Source of the DNA: Cellvibrio sp. OA-2007
GTDB taxonomy: Bacteria; Pseudomonadota; Gammaproteobacteria; Pseudomonadales; Cellvibrionaceae
Direction: 5' to 3'
NCBI RefSeq assembly: GCF_000953825.1
Contig: NZ_BBUL01000020.1
Span: 1-64,000 of the forward strand
Length of the DNA stretch: 64,000 nt
Positions 1 through 9,071 of this stretch are shown in pieces. Within the stretch, counting starts at the first letter, position 1. Every line of letters begins with the position of its first letter. The notes under the pieces are model-generated. The model saw nothing but the letters and a program-made list of their open reading frames with translations, was not told the DNA's origin and searched no databases. Made by a program: the position numbers and the translations under genes.

Positions 1-275
1 GCGGTATTCCACTCGCGCCGATGGATATGACCGTTGCCAATGTGATCGCCCACGAATTGATTGGTGAACCGTTTGCAAATGAGTTGGATCAGGCGGTGTT
101 ATTTTCCGCCGAACTCCTGTTAAACGAGCACGATTTTGAAGGCGCCAATATCAACCGCTATGTCAATTTGCACCGCGATAAAGGCTGGACTGAAGAACTG
201 GAACGCTGGCCCTGTTTGGTAGAAGACCTTTCGATTCGAGTCGAGTTTGAAACTGATTCTGAAACGCGTCACTGA
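1..275 (+). CDS. C-terminal part of an unrecognised protein (left-truncated)
   Basis: The frame is open from the first bases of the window and ends at the TGA before the hairpin at 302. An internal ATG at 21 is preceded by in-frame codons (GIPLAP), so the window probably cuts a longer gene. The visible 84-90 residues are acidic and soluble, with no signal peptide or membrane segment. I do not recognise the family and assign no function. Confidence 0.55.
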   Translation, partial: GIPLAPMDMTVANVIAHELIGEPFANELDQAVLFSAELLLNEHDFEGANINRYVNLHRDKGWTEELERWPCLVEDLSIRVEFETDSETRH

Positions 276-301
276 TAATTACTTACTAGACTTAATCATT
301 A

Positions 302-336
302 AAAAAGGCGAATTGCGCTGCGCAATTCGCCTTTTT
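302..336. terminator. Bidirectional rho-independent terminator
   Basis: A-run, perfect stem (AAAAAGGCGAATTGCGC pairing with its complement) and T-run. It lies between the plus-strand gene ending at 275 and the minus-strand symporter gene ending at 361, and can serve both. Confidence 0.9.
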
Positions 337-360
337 GTTGGCTACAAACCGCCGGTCACG

Positions 361-1662
361 TCACACCGGATCAACTTCGGCATTTAAGCTCATATCGTCA
401 AACCGGGATTTATCCAGCATGTTTTCGCTCTTGGCGACTATGGTCGATACCGTGGCATCACCGGTGATATTCACCGCCGTGCGCACCATGTCCAACAGGC
501 GATCCACACCGATAATCAGCGCAATGCCCTCCACCGGCAAACCGACCGATTGCAATACCATCGCCAACATGACCAAACCTACACTGGGCACACCGGCGGT
601 GCCGATTGAGGCGAGGGTGGCGGTGAGAATCACCATTAAATAACCAGACGCAGGTATGTCGATGTTGTAAACCTGAGCGATAAAAATGGTGGCCACACCC
701 TGCATAATTGCGGTGCCGTCCATATTAATGGTGGCGCCCAACGGCACCGAGAAGCTGGCGACTTTATTGTCCACCCCCAAGTCGTGCTCCACGGTGCGCA
801 TAGTGACGGGCAGGGTGGCATTGCTTGAAGCGGTACTAAAACCAAATACCGCTACTTTCCACATTTTGCGGAAAAAGATAATCGGGTTTAAGCCGGTCAG
901 GATTTTTAATAGCGAGCCGTACACCACCAAGCCGTGTAGCAGCAATACAAACAGCACGGTGAAAAAGTACTTGGCCAGATCGGCAATGGCAGCAAAACCA
1001 ATCGTGGCAAATAACTTGGCCAGCAGGCAAAACACGCCATAGGGCGCCAACTGCATCAACAACATCATCATTTTCAGCACCACTTCGTTGAGGTGCTCAA
1101 ACAAGGTTTTCATGCTGCTGCCAACTTCACCGCCGGTGCGCGAGATGGCGATGCCAAGCAAAATCGAGAACACAATCACCTGCAACATGTTCCCTTCTGC
1201 CATGGCCTGCACTGGGTTGCTGGGGAAGATATTAATAAACGTTTCTTTGATGGATGGCGCTGGTGGTGCCGCGTAAGTGCTAGAGACAGCCATATCCACC
1301 CCGGCACCTGGCTGTATAAAAATCGCCACTCCCATCGCCAGTGAAATCGCAATTGCAGTCGTCAACAAATAGAGCGCCACAGTTTTAGTTGCCAGTGCAC
1401 CCATACGGTTGTGGCCGCCGAGCGAAGCAGCGCCGCACACCAGCGATACAAACACCAGGGGCACTACCAACAATTTCAGCGAGGCTACAAACACTTGGCC
1501 AACAGCATCAAAAATGCCATTGATCACCACATTCTGAATCCACTGGCCATAGACGGTAGTCGCCGTCGTTTGCGTTTCATCCAGCCCCAGTAGCAGATTA
1601 AAAATCACCCCGAGCAGCAGGCCAAGCAACATGCCCAGCAAAATTTTATTAGTCAGTGACAT
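361..1662 (-). CDS. Dicarboxylate/amino acid:cation symporter (DAACS family)
   Basis: 433-residue integral membrane protein of the GltP/DctA/EAAT family, which imports glutamate, aspartate or C4-dicarboxylates with Na+ or H+. Family signatures are visible: the serine-rich re-entrant loop (FSTASSNATLPVTM), the NMDGTAIMQG motif of TM7, and the TAGVPS and DRLLDMVRTAVNITGD segments that form the substrate and cation sites. Length is normal for the family. It stands alone, convergent with the gene at 1-275 across a shared terminator. The exact substrate cannot be told from sequence. Confidence 0.92.
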   Translation of the reverse strand: MSLTNKILLGMLLGLLLGVIFNLLLGLDETQTTATTVYGQWIQNVVINGIFDAVGQVFVASLKLLVVPLVFVSLVCGAASLGGHNRMGALATKTVALYLLTTAIAISLAMGVAIFIQPGAGVDMAVSSTYAAPPAPSIKETFINIFPSNPVQAMAEGNMLQVIVFSILLGIAISRTGGEVGSSMKTLFEHLNEVVLKMMMLLMQLAPYGVFCLLAKLFATIGFAAIADLAKYFFTVLFVLLLHGLVVYGSLLKILTGLNPIIFFRKMWKVAVFGFSTASSNATLPVTMRTVEHDLGVDNKVASFSVPLGATINMDGTAIMQGVATIFIAQVYNIDIPASGYLMVILTATLASIGTAGVPSVGLVMLAMVLQSVGLPVEGIALIIGVDRLLDMVRTAVNITGDATVSTIVAKSENMLDKSRFDDMSLNAEVDPV

Positions 1663-1762
1663 GTAGCCTCGCAGAATTATTGTGACTTGTTAAATGAGGA
1701 GGACGGGGGAAGTTGGTGTTGGCGGCTATGGGTGCCGCCAACAGAGCCGTTTGGCGCAGCGA

Positions 1763-2038
1763 TTATTCGTTGACCGCGTCTTTTAGCGCTTTACCCGGTT
1801 TAAAGGTTACGGTTTTGCTGGCGGCGATTTGAATCGTTGCGCCAGTTTGTGGATTGCGCCCTTCACGTGCAGCGCGCGCGCTCACATTAAAGGTGCCAAA
1901 ACCCAGTAAGGCGACTGATTCGCCGCGGCTCAAGGCATTAGTGACCTGCTCAATAAAAGCAGAAACCACTAGGTCGGCCTTGTTTACACCCAAATCTGTA
2001 TTGTTCGCCAGCGCGACAACTATATCGGTCTTATGCAT
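1763..2038 (-). CDS. hup: HU-type nucleoid DNA-binding protein
   Basis: 91-residue HU/IHF-family protein that bends and compacts DNA as a dimer. The start MHKTDIVVAL is chosen because an AAGGAG ribosome site lies just upstream of that ATG and because HU proteins begin there; the frame extends further upstream but is not HU-like. The C-terminal half carries the DNA-binding arm with the conserved GRNPQTG segment and ends in KPGKALKDAVNE. It is transcribed divergently from ubiC. HU subunit type (alpha or beta) is not decided. Confidence 0.93.
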   Translation of the reverse strand: MHKTDIVVALANNTDLGVNKADLVVSAFIEQVTNALSRGESVALLGFGTFNVSARAAREGRNPQTGATIQIAASKTVTFKPGKALKDAVNE

Positions 2039-2221
2039 GATGCTCTCCTTGGTAGTAACTATCGATAGGCTTAGGAGTTTACCCGCATTAATTTGTTTAC
2101 GGCAGACTTGATCTGGCTTTTTCCGCCTCCCGCGCCATGCCCAAGCGAACACAAGCTGATAAACTGCGGAGCGTTTTTACCCCTTTACACCTCATGGCAG
2201 CATCAAAACAGGAGCCACATT

Positions 2222-2800
2222 TTGCCCAAGGCTGCGTGTTATTTACCCTCTTCATTGTTATGGCAGCCACTGCAACGCATTGCCCGGCACCAACATCCAT
2301 CTGCAGCGATGCAAGATTGGCTGAGCGACAGCAGCTCCTTGACTGCGCGGCTCATCGCCAAGAGCCAAGGCCAATTCAAGGTGCAGGTGGTGCGCCAAAT
2401 AATCGGGGTGCCACGGCTAAACGAGCGCCAGGTGCTGGGAATGCGGCGGCCCACCCTGGCGTTGATTCGCGAAGTTATTCTGCAAGGCAAGGGCGAACCC
2501 TGGGTATTTGCCCGCAGCCTCTTGCCACTGTCCAGCCTGACCGGATCACTGCGCCACCTGCGCAAACAGGGCAACCGCCCCTTGGGGGCGTTTTTGTTCA
2601 GTCAGCCACAGTTGCAGCGCAGCGCCATTGCAGTGGCGCGAATTAGCCGCGATCATGCTTATGTTCCCGCTGATCTGGTTGGCAAACAGCCACTCTGGGG
2701 GCGGCGCTCAGTATTTTATCTGCAGCAGAAACCCCTGCTGGTGAGCGAAGTATTTTTACCGGCCTTTGCCGACCAACTCGCGCTGCCACCGACTCGATAA
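2222..2800 (+). CDS. ubiC: Chorismate lyase (chorismate-pyruvate lyase)
   Basis: First committed step of ubiquinone synthesis: chorismate to 4-hydroxybenzoate plus pyruvate. A TTG start at 2222 is preferred because AGGAG lies at 2210-2214, 7 bases upstream, giving 192 residues, close to family length; the longer frame from 2093 has no family similarity at its start. The core follows the UbiC pattern: [11 protein letters not shown] near the N-terminus, [31 protein letters not shown] and a final EVFLPAF. ubiA follows 23 bases later, the usual ubiCA operon. Confidence 0.9.
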   Translation: MPKAACYLPSSLLWQPLQRIARHQHPSAAMQDWLSDSSSLTARLIAKSQGQFKVQVVRQIIGVPRLNERQVLGMRRPTLALIREVILQGKGEPWVFARSLLPLSSLTGSLRHLRKQGNRPLGAFLFSQPQLQRSAIAVARISRDHAYVPADLVGKQPLWGRRSVFYLQQKPLLVSEVFLPAFADQLALPPTR

Positions 2801-2823
2801 CCCTAATAAAACGGCGTTTGGCT

Positions 2824-3870
2824 ATGACAACCCCAAAAGATGTAAAACCCGGCGATTCAGCGCCCGCAGCCAAACAGGCAGCGGCAAAAAACATGGCGGC
2901 ACCCAAGACCAAATCAGCCGCGACAACCAAACCTGAACGCAGCAAACAGAAAGCAAAAACCATTGTTAATCCTGTGGCGAAAAATAGCTTAAAAAGCAGC
3001 TTTGTCGCCAAACTACGGCAAAAAGCCCCACTTTACTGGCGTTTGATGCGTATGGATCGCCCGATTGGCACCCTGCTGCTCCTGTGGCCCACGCTCTGGA
3101 GCTTATGGATTGCGGCCAAGGGCGTGCCCAGCCTCAAGAATCTGGTGATTTTTGTGCTGGGGGTGATAGTGATGCGCGCCGCTGGCTGTGTGATCAATGA
3201 CTTTGCCGACCGCAAAATCGATGGCAGGGTGGAGCGCACCCAACATCGCCCACTCGCCACCGGCGCCCTCACCAGCCGCGAGGCCATCGGCCTGTTTATC
3301 ACTCTATGTTTGATCGCCTTTGGGCTGGTGCTATTCACCGATCCCTTCACCATCAAATTGTCAGTTGGCGGCCTGATCCTCGCGTTTTGCTATCCCTTTA
3401 TGAAACGCCACACCCATTTGCCGCAAGTGGTACTGGGCGCGGCATTCGCCTGGGGCATACCTATGGCTTACGCCGCCGAAGCGGGGGAACTCACCCAAGG
3501 TATTTGGCTGATCTATCTGGCAGTGGTGCTCTGGACAGTGGTCTACGATACGTTTTATGCGATGGTGGATAGGGATGACGATCTGAAAATCGGCGTCAAA
3601 TCCACCGCGATATTGTTTGGTGAGCAGGATCGCGTCATCACCGGCGCACTCCAAGCCATGACAATTTACGCTTTGATACTGGTCGGCAATCGCTTTGAGT
3701 TGGGCAGTTTTTACTATCTGGGGCTGGCAGTTGCCGCCGGTTTATTTATCTATCAACAATGGCTGATTCGCTTTCGCGCCCGCGCCGCCTGTTTTAAGGC
3801 ATTCCTCAATAACAACTGGGTCGGTGTCGCGGTATTTGTCGGGATCGTTATGGATTATCAATTTCACTAG
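2824..3870 (+). CDS. ubiA: 4-hydroxybenzoate octaprenyltransferase with basic N-terminal extension
   Basis: Inner-membrane prenyltransferase that attaches the polyprenyl chain to 4-hydroxybenzoate. Both Asp-rich motifs are present ([10 protein letters not shown] and DRDDDLKIG), with [15 protein letters not shown] between them. From [20 protein letters not shown] onward it aligns with E. coli UbiA by memory. About 65 residues rich in Ala, Lys and Pro precede this core and are absent from E. coli UbiA. The start is uncertain: TTG 2818 and ATG 2824 are both in frame and neither has a clear ribosome site, and a later ATG could skip part of the extension. Cotranscribed with ubiC. Confidence 0.92.
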   Translation: MTTPKDVKPGDSAPAAKQAAAKNMAAPKTKSAATTKPERSKQKAKTIVNPVAKNSLKSSFVAKLRQKAPLYWRLMRMDRPIGTLLLLWPTLWSLWIAAKGVPSLKNLVIFVLGVIVMRAAGCVINDFADRKIDGRVERTQHRPLATGALTSREAIGLFITLCLIAFGLVLFTDPFTIKLSVGGLILAFCYPFMKRHTHLPQVVLGAAFAWGIPMAYAAEAGELTQGIWLIYLAVVLWTVVYDTFYAMVDRDDDLKIGVKSTAILFGEQDRVITGALQAMTIYALILVGNRFELGSFYYLGLAVAAGLFIYQQWLIRFRARAACFKAFLNNNWVGVAVFVGIVMDYQFH

Positions 3871-3886
3871 CGGCTAATTTTTCACC

Positions 3887-3904
3887 CTGTCATAAATGTG
3901 TAAC
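3887..3904 (+). promoter_or_regulatory. Putative Pho box upstream of phoB
   Basis: CTGTCAT-AAAT-GTGTAAC: two 7-bp half-sites separated by a 4-bp AT-rich spacer. The first half is an exact match to the PhoB consensus and the second a degenerate one. It lies 80 bases before the phoB start, which fits phosphate-starvation autoregulation of phoBR. Confidence 0.75.
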
Positions 3905-3983
3905 ACTGAGCTTATTTAATACACTGCAACAATAGCTTCACAAACCTGTGAGGCAAACCGTGGTTTTTTCAGGCAGAACACTT

Positions 3984-4682
3984 ATGACTGGTCGCAAAAT
4001 TCTAATCGTTGACGATGAATCCGCAATCCGCGATATGCTGCGGGTAGCGCTGGAAATGGCTGAATACAACGTGTTGGAAGCGAGCAATGCACAGGATGCA
4101 CACGGCATTATTATCGATGAAAAGCCCGACCTGATCCTGCTCGATTGGATGATGCCCGGCACCAGCGGCATCGAATTAGCGCGCCGTTTGAAGCGCGATG
4201 AAGTCACCGCCAACACCCCCATCATCATGCTCACCGCCAAAGGCGAAGAAGACAATAAGATTCAGGGGCTGGAAGTGGGCGCCGATGATTACATCACCAA
4301 ACCTTTTTCACCGCGTGAATTGGTTGCTCGCTTGAAAGCCGTATTGCGCCGCGCCGATCCGCAAATCAACTCAGCACCCATTACGGTACAAGGTCTGTGC
4401 CTCGATCCCGCCAGCCACCGCGTTACCATCCACGATCAATCGGTTGATATGGGCCCGACTGAATATCGCCTGCTGGAGTTTTTCCTCACCCATCAGGAAA
4501 GAGCTTATACTCGCAGCCAATTGCTGGATCACGTTTGGGGCGGCAATGTGTATGTGGAAGAGCGCACCGTGGATGTTCATATCCGCCGCTTGCGCAAAGC
4601 CCTCACCGTTGATGGCCACGAAGATTTGATCCAAACAGTGCGCGGTACGGGCTATAGATTTTCTACTCGTATTGAAGCCTGA
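3984..4682 (+). CDS. phoB: Phosphate regulon response regulator PhoB
   Basis: 232-residue OmpR/PhoB-class regulator. The receiver domain (about 1-120) has the acidic pair D10-D11, the phospho-acceptor D54 in LILLDWMMPG and a switch Lys in ITKPFSP. The winged-helix DNA-binding domain (about 130-230) ends in VRGTGYRFS. The start MTGRKILIVDDE matches the family; upstream in-frame codons from 3948 are not receiver-like. phoR lies downstream after a 151-base gap holding an inverted repeat, and a Pho box lies upstream. Assignment as PhoB rather than another OmpR-class protein rests on overall similarity and the phoR partner. Confidence 0.9.
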   Translation: MTGRKILIVDDESAIRDMLRVALEMAEYNVLEASNAQDAHGIIIDEKPDLILLDWMMPGTSGIELARRLKRDEVTANTPIIMLTAKGEEDNKIQGLEVGADDYITKPFSPRELVARLKAVLRRADPQINSAPITVQGLCLDPASHRVTIHDQSVDMGPTEYRLLEFFLTHQERAYTRSQLLDHVWGGNVYVEERTVDVHIRRLRKALTVDGHEDLIQTVRGTGYRFSTRIEA

Positions 4683-4698
4683 TAATAATCAGCTGTAG

Positions 4699-4807
4699 CA
4701 GCCGGAAGCGATGCGTGCTGCAAGACCGTCTGAGACATGGATGTCGAAGATGAGCCTCCAGGGATGGATTTACGGCGTGTCTTGCAGTGCTCATCGGTTG
4801 CGGCTGC
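4699..4807. repeat. Imperfect inverted repeat between phoB and phoR
   Basis: Arms of about 30 bases at 4699-4728 and 4777-4807 pair almost completely (both carry CTGCAAGAC and GCAGCCG blocks) around a 48-base centre that reads GAGCCTCCAGGGATGGATTTACG near its right side. It has no T-run and no reading frame. It resembles a dispersed intergenic palindromic element more than a simple terminator; it could also attenuate or process the phoBR transcript. Confidence 0.65.
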
Positions 4808-4833
4808 GGATTTAAACCGGAGAGGCTCCCCCC

Positions 4834-6114
4834 TTGTTAAAAGGTTTTAGCGCTGAGCTCCAGCGCATTCTCATTATTCTCGCCTTGTGCAGCCTGATTG
4901 GTTTTTTTAGCGGCCTGTACGCCGTTTGGATGCTAATTGGCTGCGCCGCTTACATTATCTGGATGCTCTGGCAAATGCGCCGCCTCAACCAGTGGCTGCT
5001 GTGCCAGGAAACGGAAGAAGCACCCGAAGCCACTGGCATCTGGGGTCAGGTGTTTGACAACATCTACCAGTTACAGCGCAGCCAACGAGTTGAAAAAGAA
5101 AATCTGCAGGCAGTGATTAAGCGTATTCAGGAAATCAGCTCGGCACTGAAAGACGGTTTGATCATTCTCGATGCCCGCGGCCACTTGGATTTTTGGAACC
5201 CCGCCGCGCACCGGATGCTGGCGCTTAACACCAAAGACCAAGGCCAATCGGTTATCAACTTTATCCGTCACCCCAAATTTGTCAGCTATTTTGAAGAGGG
5301 CAAATACGAAGAGCCACTGGAGCTACCCTCACCGCGCTTTCAATCCAAACAACTGCAATTTCAAATCACCCCGTTTGGCAAAAGCGAACGTTTGATCGTG
5401 GTGCGCGACATCACCCAGCTGCACAATTTGGAAAAAATGCGGCAGGACTTTGTCGCCAACGTCTCCCATGAACTGCGCACCCCACTGACCGTTATCAACG
5501 GTTATGTAGAAACACTGGCAGATAACAACAGCACCCCCAGCTGGGATAAGCCCTTACAGCAAATGCTGCAGCAGGCAAAACGCATGTCGCTGTTGATTAA
5601 CGATCTGCTGGTGCTCTCCAAACTGGAAACCACAGAGGCAGGGCACAACCACAAACCGATCAATATTGAGCAGCTCCTAACCATTGTGAAAAGTGAAGCA
5701 GAGGTGTTGAGCAAAGAGAAACGTCAGCACCTGACGCTCATTTGTAACAATACGACCAAACCACTGCTGGTCTCCGGCAATGAAAAGGAACTGCACAGCG
5801 CGTTTTCCAATCTGGTCACCAATGCGATCAAATACACCCCCAATGACGGCAGGGTGAGCGTGCTGCTCTGGCAGGATCAAAAACACTTTTATGTATCCGT
5901 AAGCGATAACGGCCCCGGCATTGAAGCGCAACATATCCCGCGTTTGACCGAGCGTTTTTACCGCGTTGATGCCAGCCGCAACAGCGGCACCGGCGGCACA
6001 GGTCTGGGCTTGGCGATTGTAAAACACGTCTTGATGCGCCATGAAGCAGAGCTAAAAATCACCAGTGAAGTGGGCAAAGGCAGTATGTTTATCTGTGTAT
6101 TTCCACTCAGTTAA
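4834..6114 (+). CDS. phoR: Phosphate regulon sensor histidine kinase PhoR
   Basis: 426-residue membrane kinase that phosphorylates PhoB when phosphate is scarce. Two N-terminal hydrophobic segments lie in residues 10-50, then a linker, a PAS domain (about 100-200), HisKA with the phospho-His H212 in VSHELRTPLTV, and HATPase_c with N (NAIKYTPNDG), G1 (DNGPGI), F (ERFYRVD) and G2 (GTGLGLAI) boxes. The start is TTG 4834, supported by a GGAGAGG ribosome site 8 bases upstream. There is no large periplasmic domain, as usual for PhoR. Confidence 0.92.
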   Translation: MLKGFSAELQRILIILALCSLIGFFSGLYAVWMLIGCAAYIIWMLWQMRRLNQWLLCQETEEAPEATGIWGQVFDNIYQLQRSQRVEKENLQAVIKRIQEISSALKDGLIILDARGHLDFWNPAAHRMLALNTKDQGQSVINFIRHPKFVSYFEEGKYEEPLELPSPRFQSKQLQFQITPFGKSERLIVVRDITQLHNLEKMRQDFVANVSHELRTPLTVINGYVETLADNNSTPSWDKPLQQMLQQAKRMSLLINDLLVLSKLETTEAGHNHKPINIEQLLTIVKSEAEVLSKEKRQHLTLICNNTTKPLLVSGNEKELHSAFSNLVTNAIKYTPNDGRVSVLLWQDQKHFYVSVSDNGPGIEAQHIPRLTERFYRVDASRNSGTGGTGLGLAIVKHVLMRHEAELKITSEVGKGSMFICVFPLS

Positions 6115-6435
6115 GCAGCAACCAAGCAACGTTGTCTTTTCAAAAAGAACGATTAGCCCCAGCAAAATCGGGCAATAATCGGCTTCTGTATTGCTTTTCC
6201 ATCTGAAAAATTCCGAAAATCAAACTTCCTTCGCAAAATACTACCCCTAAACCCTAAACTCGTACTCGCAATGTACAACGTTGTCATTTTAAACTCCACG
6301 GCAATGGAACCGATTGTCGCTCACATGAGATCGGCTTGATGTATGGAGAACAAACATCATTCCAGATCGGCGCACTGAACTGCTCAGTCCCGATCTTGTT
6401 AGTTAATAAACTAAAAAATCCCTTGGAGATGAAAA
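6115..6435. other. Intergenic region upstream of the LPMO gene
   Basis: No gene seen. It holds two copies of the palindromic motif CAACGTTGTC (6127-6136 and 6276-6285), about 150 bases apart, possible regulator sites for the LPMO gene. The ribosome site GGAG at 6425-6428 precedes the GTG start at 6436. Confidence 0.5.
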
Positions 6436-7611
6436 GTGAAAAAGACAATAAAAGCCTGCGGAATTTCCGCTGTAGTACTAGGTTCGCTCTTGCTTACCAG
6501 CCAGGCATTTTCCCACGGTTATGTATCTTCACCGAAAAGCCGCGCTTTTTTCTGTACCACCTCACAAGGCGGTGGCAGCTCAGCCGCGTGTATCGCTGCG
6601 TCTGCTGGCGGCAATGCCAGCCAATATGAACCACAATCAATTGGTATTGGTGGCGCGAACGACAATCACCAAGCGCTGATTCCCGATGGCAAACTGTGTA
6701 GCGCTAACATGGCCAGCAACAATGGTCTTAATTTGGCTCGCAACGACTGGAAGGCAACCACTGTTACTGCTGGCCCTCTGGCGTTCACCTGGACTAACAC
6801 TGCACCACACAAAACGTCTTACTTCCGTTACTACATTACCAAAGAAGGTTTTAACCCAGGTGCAGCTCCACTGAAGTGGTCTGATCTGGAACAGATCGCC
6901 CAGACAGCACCTGAAGGCCAAGAAGCAGTGTCTACTCACATGGTTAACCTGCCACCCCGTACTGGTCGCCACATTGTTTACAGTATTTGGCAACGTGACC
7001 CGCTGAGAGATGCGCCAGAAGGCTTCTATCAATGTATTGACGTTGTTTACGGCAATCCATCAAGCAGCTCCTCTTCCGCTGCACCATCTTCTGTATCCTC
7101 ATCGTCGGTGAAATCGAGCGTATCTTCAGTTTCGACTTCTTCAAGCGTTTCCGACAATACCTGTGCTGGTCTGCCAGCCTGGAATGCCAGCACTGTGTAC
7201 CAAGCTCCGCAACAGGTAGAGCGCAACAACAGACGCTACTCTGCCAACTACTGGACTCAAGGCAATGATCCAGCACTGGTATCAGGTCAATACAGCCATT
7301 GGCTTGACTTGGGTGCTTGTACTTCTGGCGGCGCATCATCAACTCCATCAAGCGTAGCGCCTAGCTCATCCAGCAAATCAAGTGTTGCTGTGGTTAGCAG
7401 CTCAAGCGCACCCTCGTCTGTTGCAAGCGGTAACTGCACCTCACCTGCCTACGTAAATGGTGCAGCTTATGCTGCGGGCGCAGTAGTTAACAATGCAGGC
7501 AGTGAGTACCGTTGTACTGTGGCGGGTTGGTGTTCACAAGGTGGCGCATACGCACCTGGCACTGGCTGGGCTTGGACTAACGCCTGGTCTTTGGTTCGCG
7601 CGTGTAACTAA
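6436..7611 (+). CDS. Secreted AA10 chitin-active lytic polysaccharide monooxygenase, AA10-CBM5-CBM73
   Basis: Copper enzyme that oxidatively cleaves crystalline polysaccharide, here most likely chitin. The signal peptide is residues 1-26; cleavage before H27 (HGYVSSPKSR) exposes the N-terminal histidine of the copper brace, with H125 as second ligand and F197 as likely axial residue. The AA10 domain spans about 27-207, followed by a serine linker, a CBM5-like chitin-binding module (about 243-295), a second serine linker and a C-terminal CBM73-like module (about 334-391). This architecture matches the Cellvibrio japonicus chitin LPMO as I recall it. The start is GTG with GGAG 7 bases upstream. 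It is a single-gene unit ended by the hairpin at 7674. Confidence 0.93.
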   Translation: MKKTIKACGISAVVLGSLLLTSQAFSHGYVSSPKSRAFFCTTSQGGGSSAACIAASAGGNASQYEPQSIGIGGANDNHQALIPDGKLCSANMASNNGLNLARNDWKATTVTAGPLAFTWTNTAPHKTSYFRYYITKEGFNPGAAPLKWSDLEQIAQTAPEGQEAVSTHMVNLPPRTGRHIVYSIWQRDPLRDAPEGFYQCIDVVYGNPSSSSSSAAPSSVSSSSVKSSVSSVSTSSSVSDNTCAGLPAWNASTVYQAPQQVERNNRRYSANYWTQGNDPALVSGQYSHWLDLGACTSGGASSTPSSVAPSSSSKSSVAVVSSSSAPSSVASGNCTSPAYVNGAAYAAGAVVNNAGSEYRCTVAGWCSQGGAYAPGTGWAWTNAWSLVRACN

Positions 7612-7673
7612 TTCAACAGATTTGCGTCTGGCTCTACCTGCAAGTTAGCCAGATGTAAAAATGGTTGAAACAT

Positions 7674-7707
7674 AAAAAACGGCAGTCCCCAGGGACTGCC
7701 GTTTTTT
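7674..7707. terminator. Rho-independent terminator
   Basis: A-run, stem AACGGCAGTCCC/GGGACTGCCGTT and T-run, 60 bases after the LPMO stop. The symmetric A and T runs would also stop a minus-strand transcript from the small frame at 7727-7855. Confidence 0.9.
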
Positions 7708-7726
7708 ATTGGCCGCAACTTTTTAT

Positions 7727-7855
7727 TTATCGGAGTTGGATTTCTATTTCGGTCGCCTTATCGACAATGACTTTTGCTTCATCAAATGACGGGGGGCCAT
7801 AGCTACCTGCGAACAAATTCATCATTTGGCGATGACAATTGTCCATCGTACACAT
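7727..7855 (-). CDS. Possible small protein, 42 residues
   Basis: A frame of 42 codons starts at ATG 7855 (MCTMDNCHRQMM) and ends at TAA 7727, just before the two-way terminator. It is hydrophilic, with a DEAKVIVDKATEIEI helix-like segment at the end. No strong ribosome site is seen and no family is recognised. It may be a real small protein or the 3' remnant of a lost gene. The rest of the 7612-7961 gap holds only the terminator and the promoter region of the next gene. Confidence 0.3.
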   Translation of the reverse strand: MCTMDNCHRQMMNLFAGSYGPPSFDEAKVIVDKATEIEIQLR

Positions 7856-7961
7856 TCACAGTGACGGCATGACTTATGTCCTATTTAGCCTGTTGGAGTT
7901 AAACCGTACTATGATCGGATCGATGTAGCGCGGCAGTTCACTCCCAAAATGAACAAACACC

Positions 7962-9071
7962 ATGAATAAAGATAATTATCTACTGACACTGGCTGGATTT
8001 ATCACCTGGAGCGGAGTGGCCTATGTTGAGTTTGGGCGGCTCGCTGGCTCCTCATTTTTGTGGCCGAGCGTACTGGGCTACGGTGTCTTTTTACTCCTGT
8101 TTTTAATGGTTGGCAGCGGTTATGCCATTAATATTTCGTTGCGCAAAACCCGGATCATTTTATTGGTGCAACTGTGCATTGCGCTCTTATTAATGCTGGT
8201 CCACGTAGGGCAAATATCACCGGTATTATTAGTGGTCTGGGCGGCGCAATTACCGGATTATTTTTCGCGCCGCGCAGCAGTTCTACAAGTGCTCATTAGC
8301 AATCTGCTGTTCTATTACATTCAAATAGATTTCTGGCACTTTGACAACGCGATAATTACTGCGCTTATTTATCTTGGTTTTCAGCTATTCGCCCTATCCA
8401 CTTCTTTTGCCCGCGTTAGCGAGCGACGTGCCCGTGAACAACTTGAACAGGTAAACCAGCAATTGCTCACCACGCGGATTATTTTGGCGCAATCGAGCAA
8501 ACAAGATGAACGTTTGCGCATTGCGCGCGACTTGCACGACATACTCGGTCATCAACTCACCGCCCTGAATTTACAATTGGAGATTTTGCAGCACAAGGTT
8601 GCACCTGAGTTGCAAATATCCCTCGCCGACACTAAAAATCTCGCCAAACAATTACTCGACAATATTCGCGCTGTAGTGCGCAACCAGCGCACACCATTAA
8701 CTGTCGATATACGCCAAGCGGTGCAAGCGCTTGCACTGCGTTTACCGCAACTACAATTGACGCTGGAAGGGGAGCTACAACTGGAATCCGCAGAGTGTGC
8801 AGAGCAACTGTTGCTTTGCATTCAAGAGGGAATTAGCAACGCGTTGCGCCATGGCCGCGCGACAAAAATACATATTTTGCTACAACAGCAACAACATAAA
8901 ATATGCATTTTCGTCGACGATAACGGTCGCGGTTGCCCAAACACAATCAACCCCGGCAGCGGCCTGCTCGGCATCAATGAACGCTTACAACTATTTAACG
9001 GTAGCAGTCGTTTAACGCCACTGGCGCAAGGCGCGCGCCTGCAGATTTCACTGGAGCAACAGCATGCTTAA
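7962..9071 (+). CDS. DesK-like sensor histidine kinase
   Basis: 369-residue NarL-system kinase. Six or so hydrophobic segments occupy residues 1-145, then a short coiled coil, a HisKA_3 dimerisation domain with phospho-His in DLHDILGHQLTALN, and an HATPase_c domain with EGISNALRHG and DDNGRG motifs. The membrane part without a periplasmic domain recalls DesK-type sensors of membrane state, but the signal is unknown. It overlaps the regulator gene by 8 bases (ATGCTTAA), implying translational coupling. Confidence 0.88.
   Translation: MNKDNYLLTLAGFITWSGVAYVEFGRLAGSSFLWPSVLGYGVFLLLFLMVGSGYAINISLRKTRIILLVQLCIALLLMLVHVGQISPVLLVVWAAQLPDYFSRRAAVLQVLISNLLFYYIQIDFWHFDNAIITALIYLGFQLFALSTSFARVSERRAREQLEQVNQQLLTTRIILAQSSKQDERLRIARDLHDILGHQLTALNLQLEILQHKVAPELQISLADTKNLAKQLLDNIRAVVRNQRTPLTVDIRQAVQALALRLPQLQLTLEGELQLESAECAEQLLLCIQEGISNALRHGRATKIHILLQQQQHKICIFVDDNGRGCPNTINPGSGLLGINERLQLFNGSSRLTPLAQGARLQISLEQQHA

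Noticed and set aside
2093-2221. N-terminal 43 codons of the ubiC frame
   Set aside because: No chorismate-lyase similarity before TTG 2222, which has a good ribosome site; the upstream part overlaps the HU promoter.
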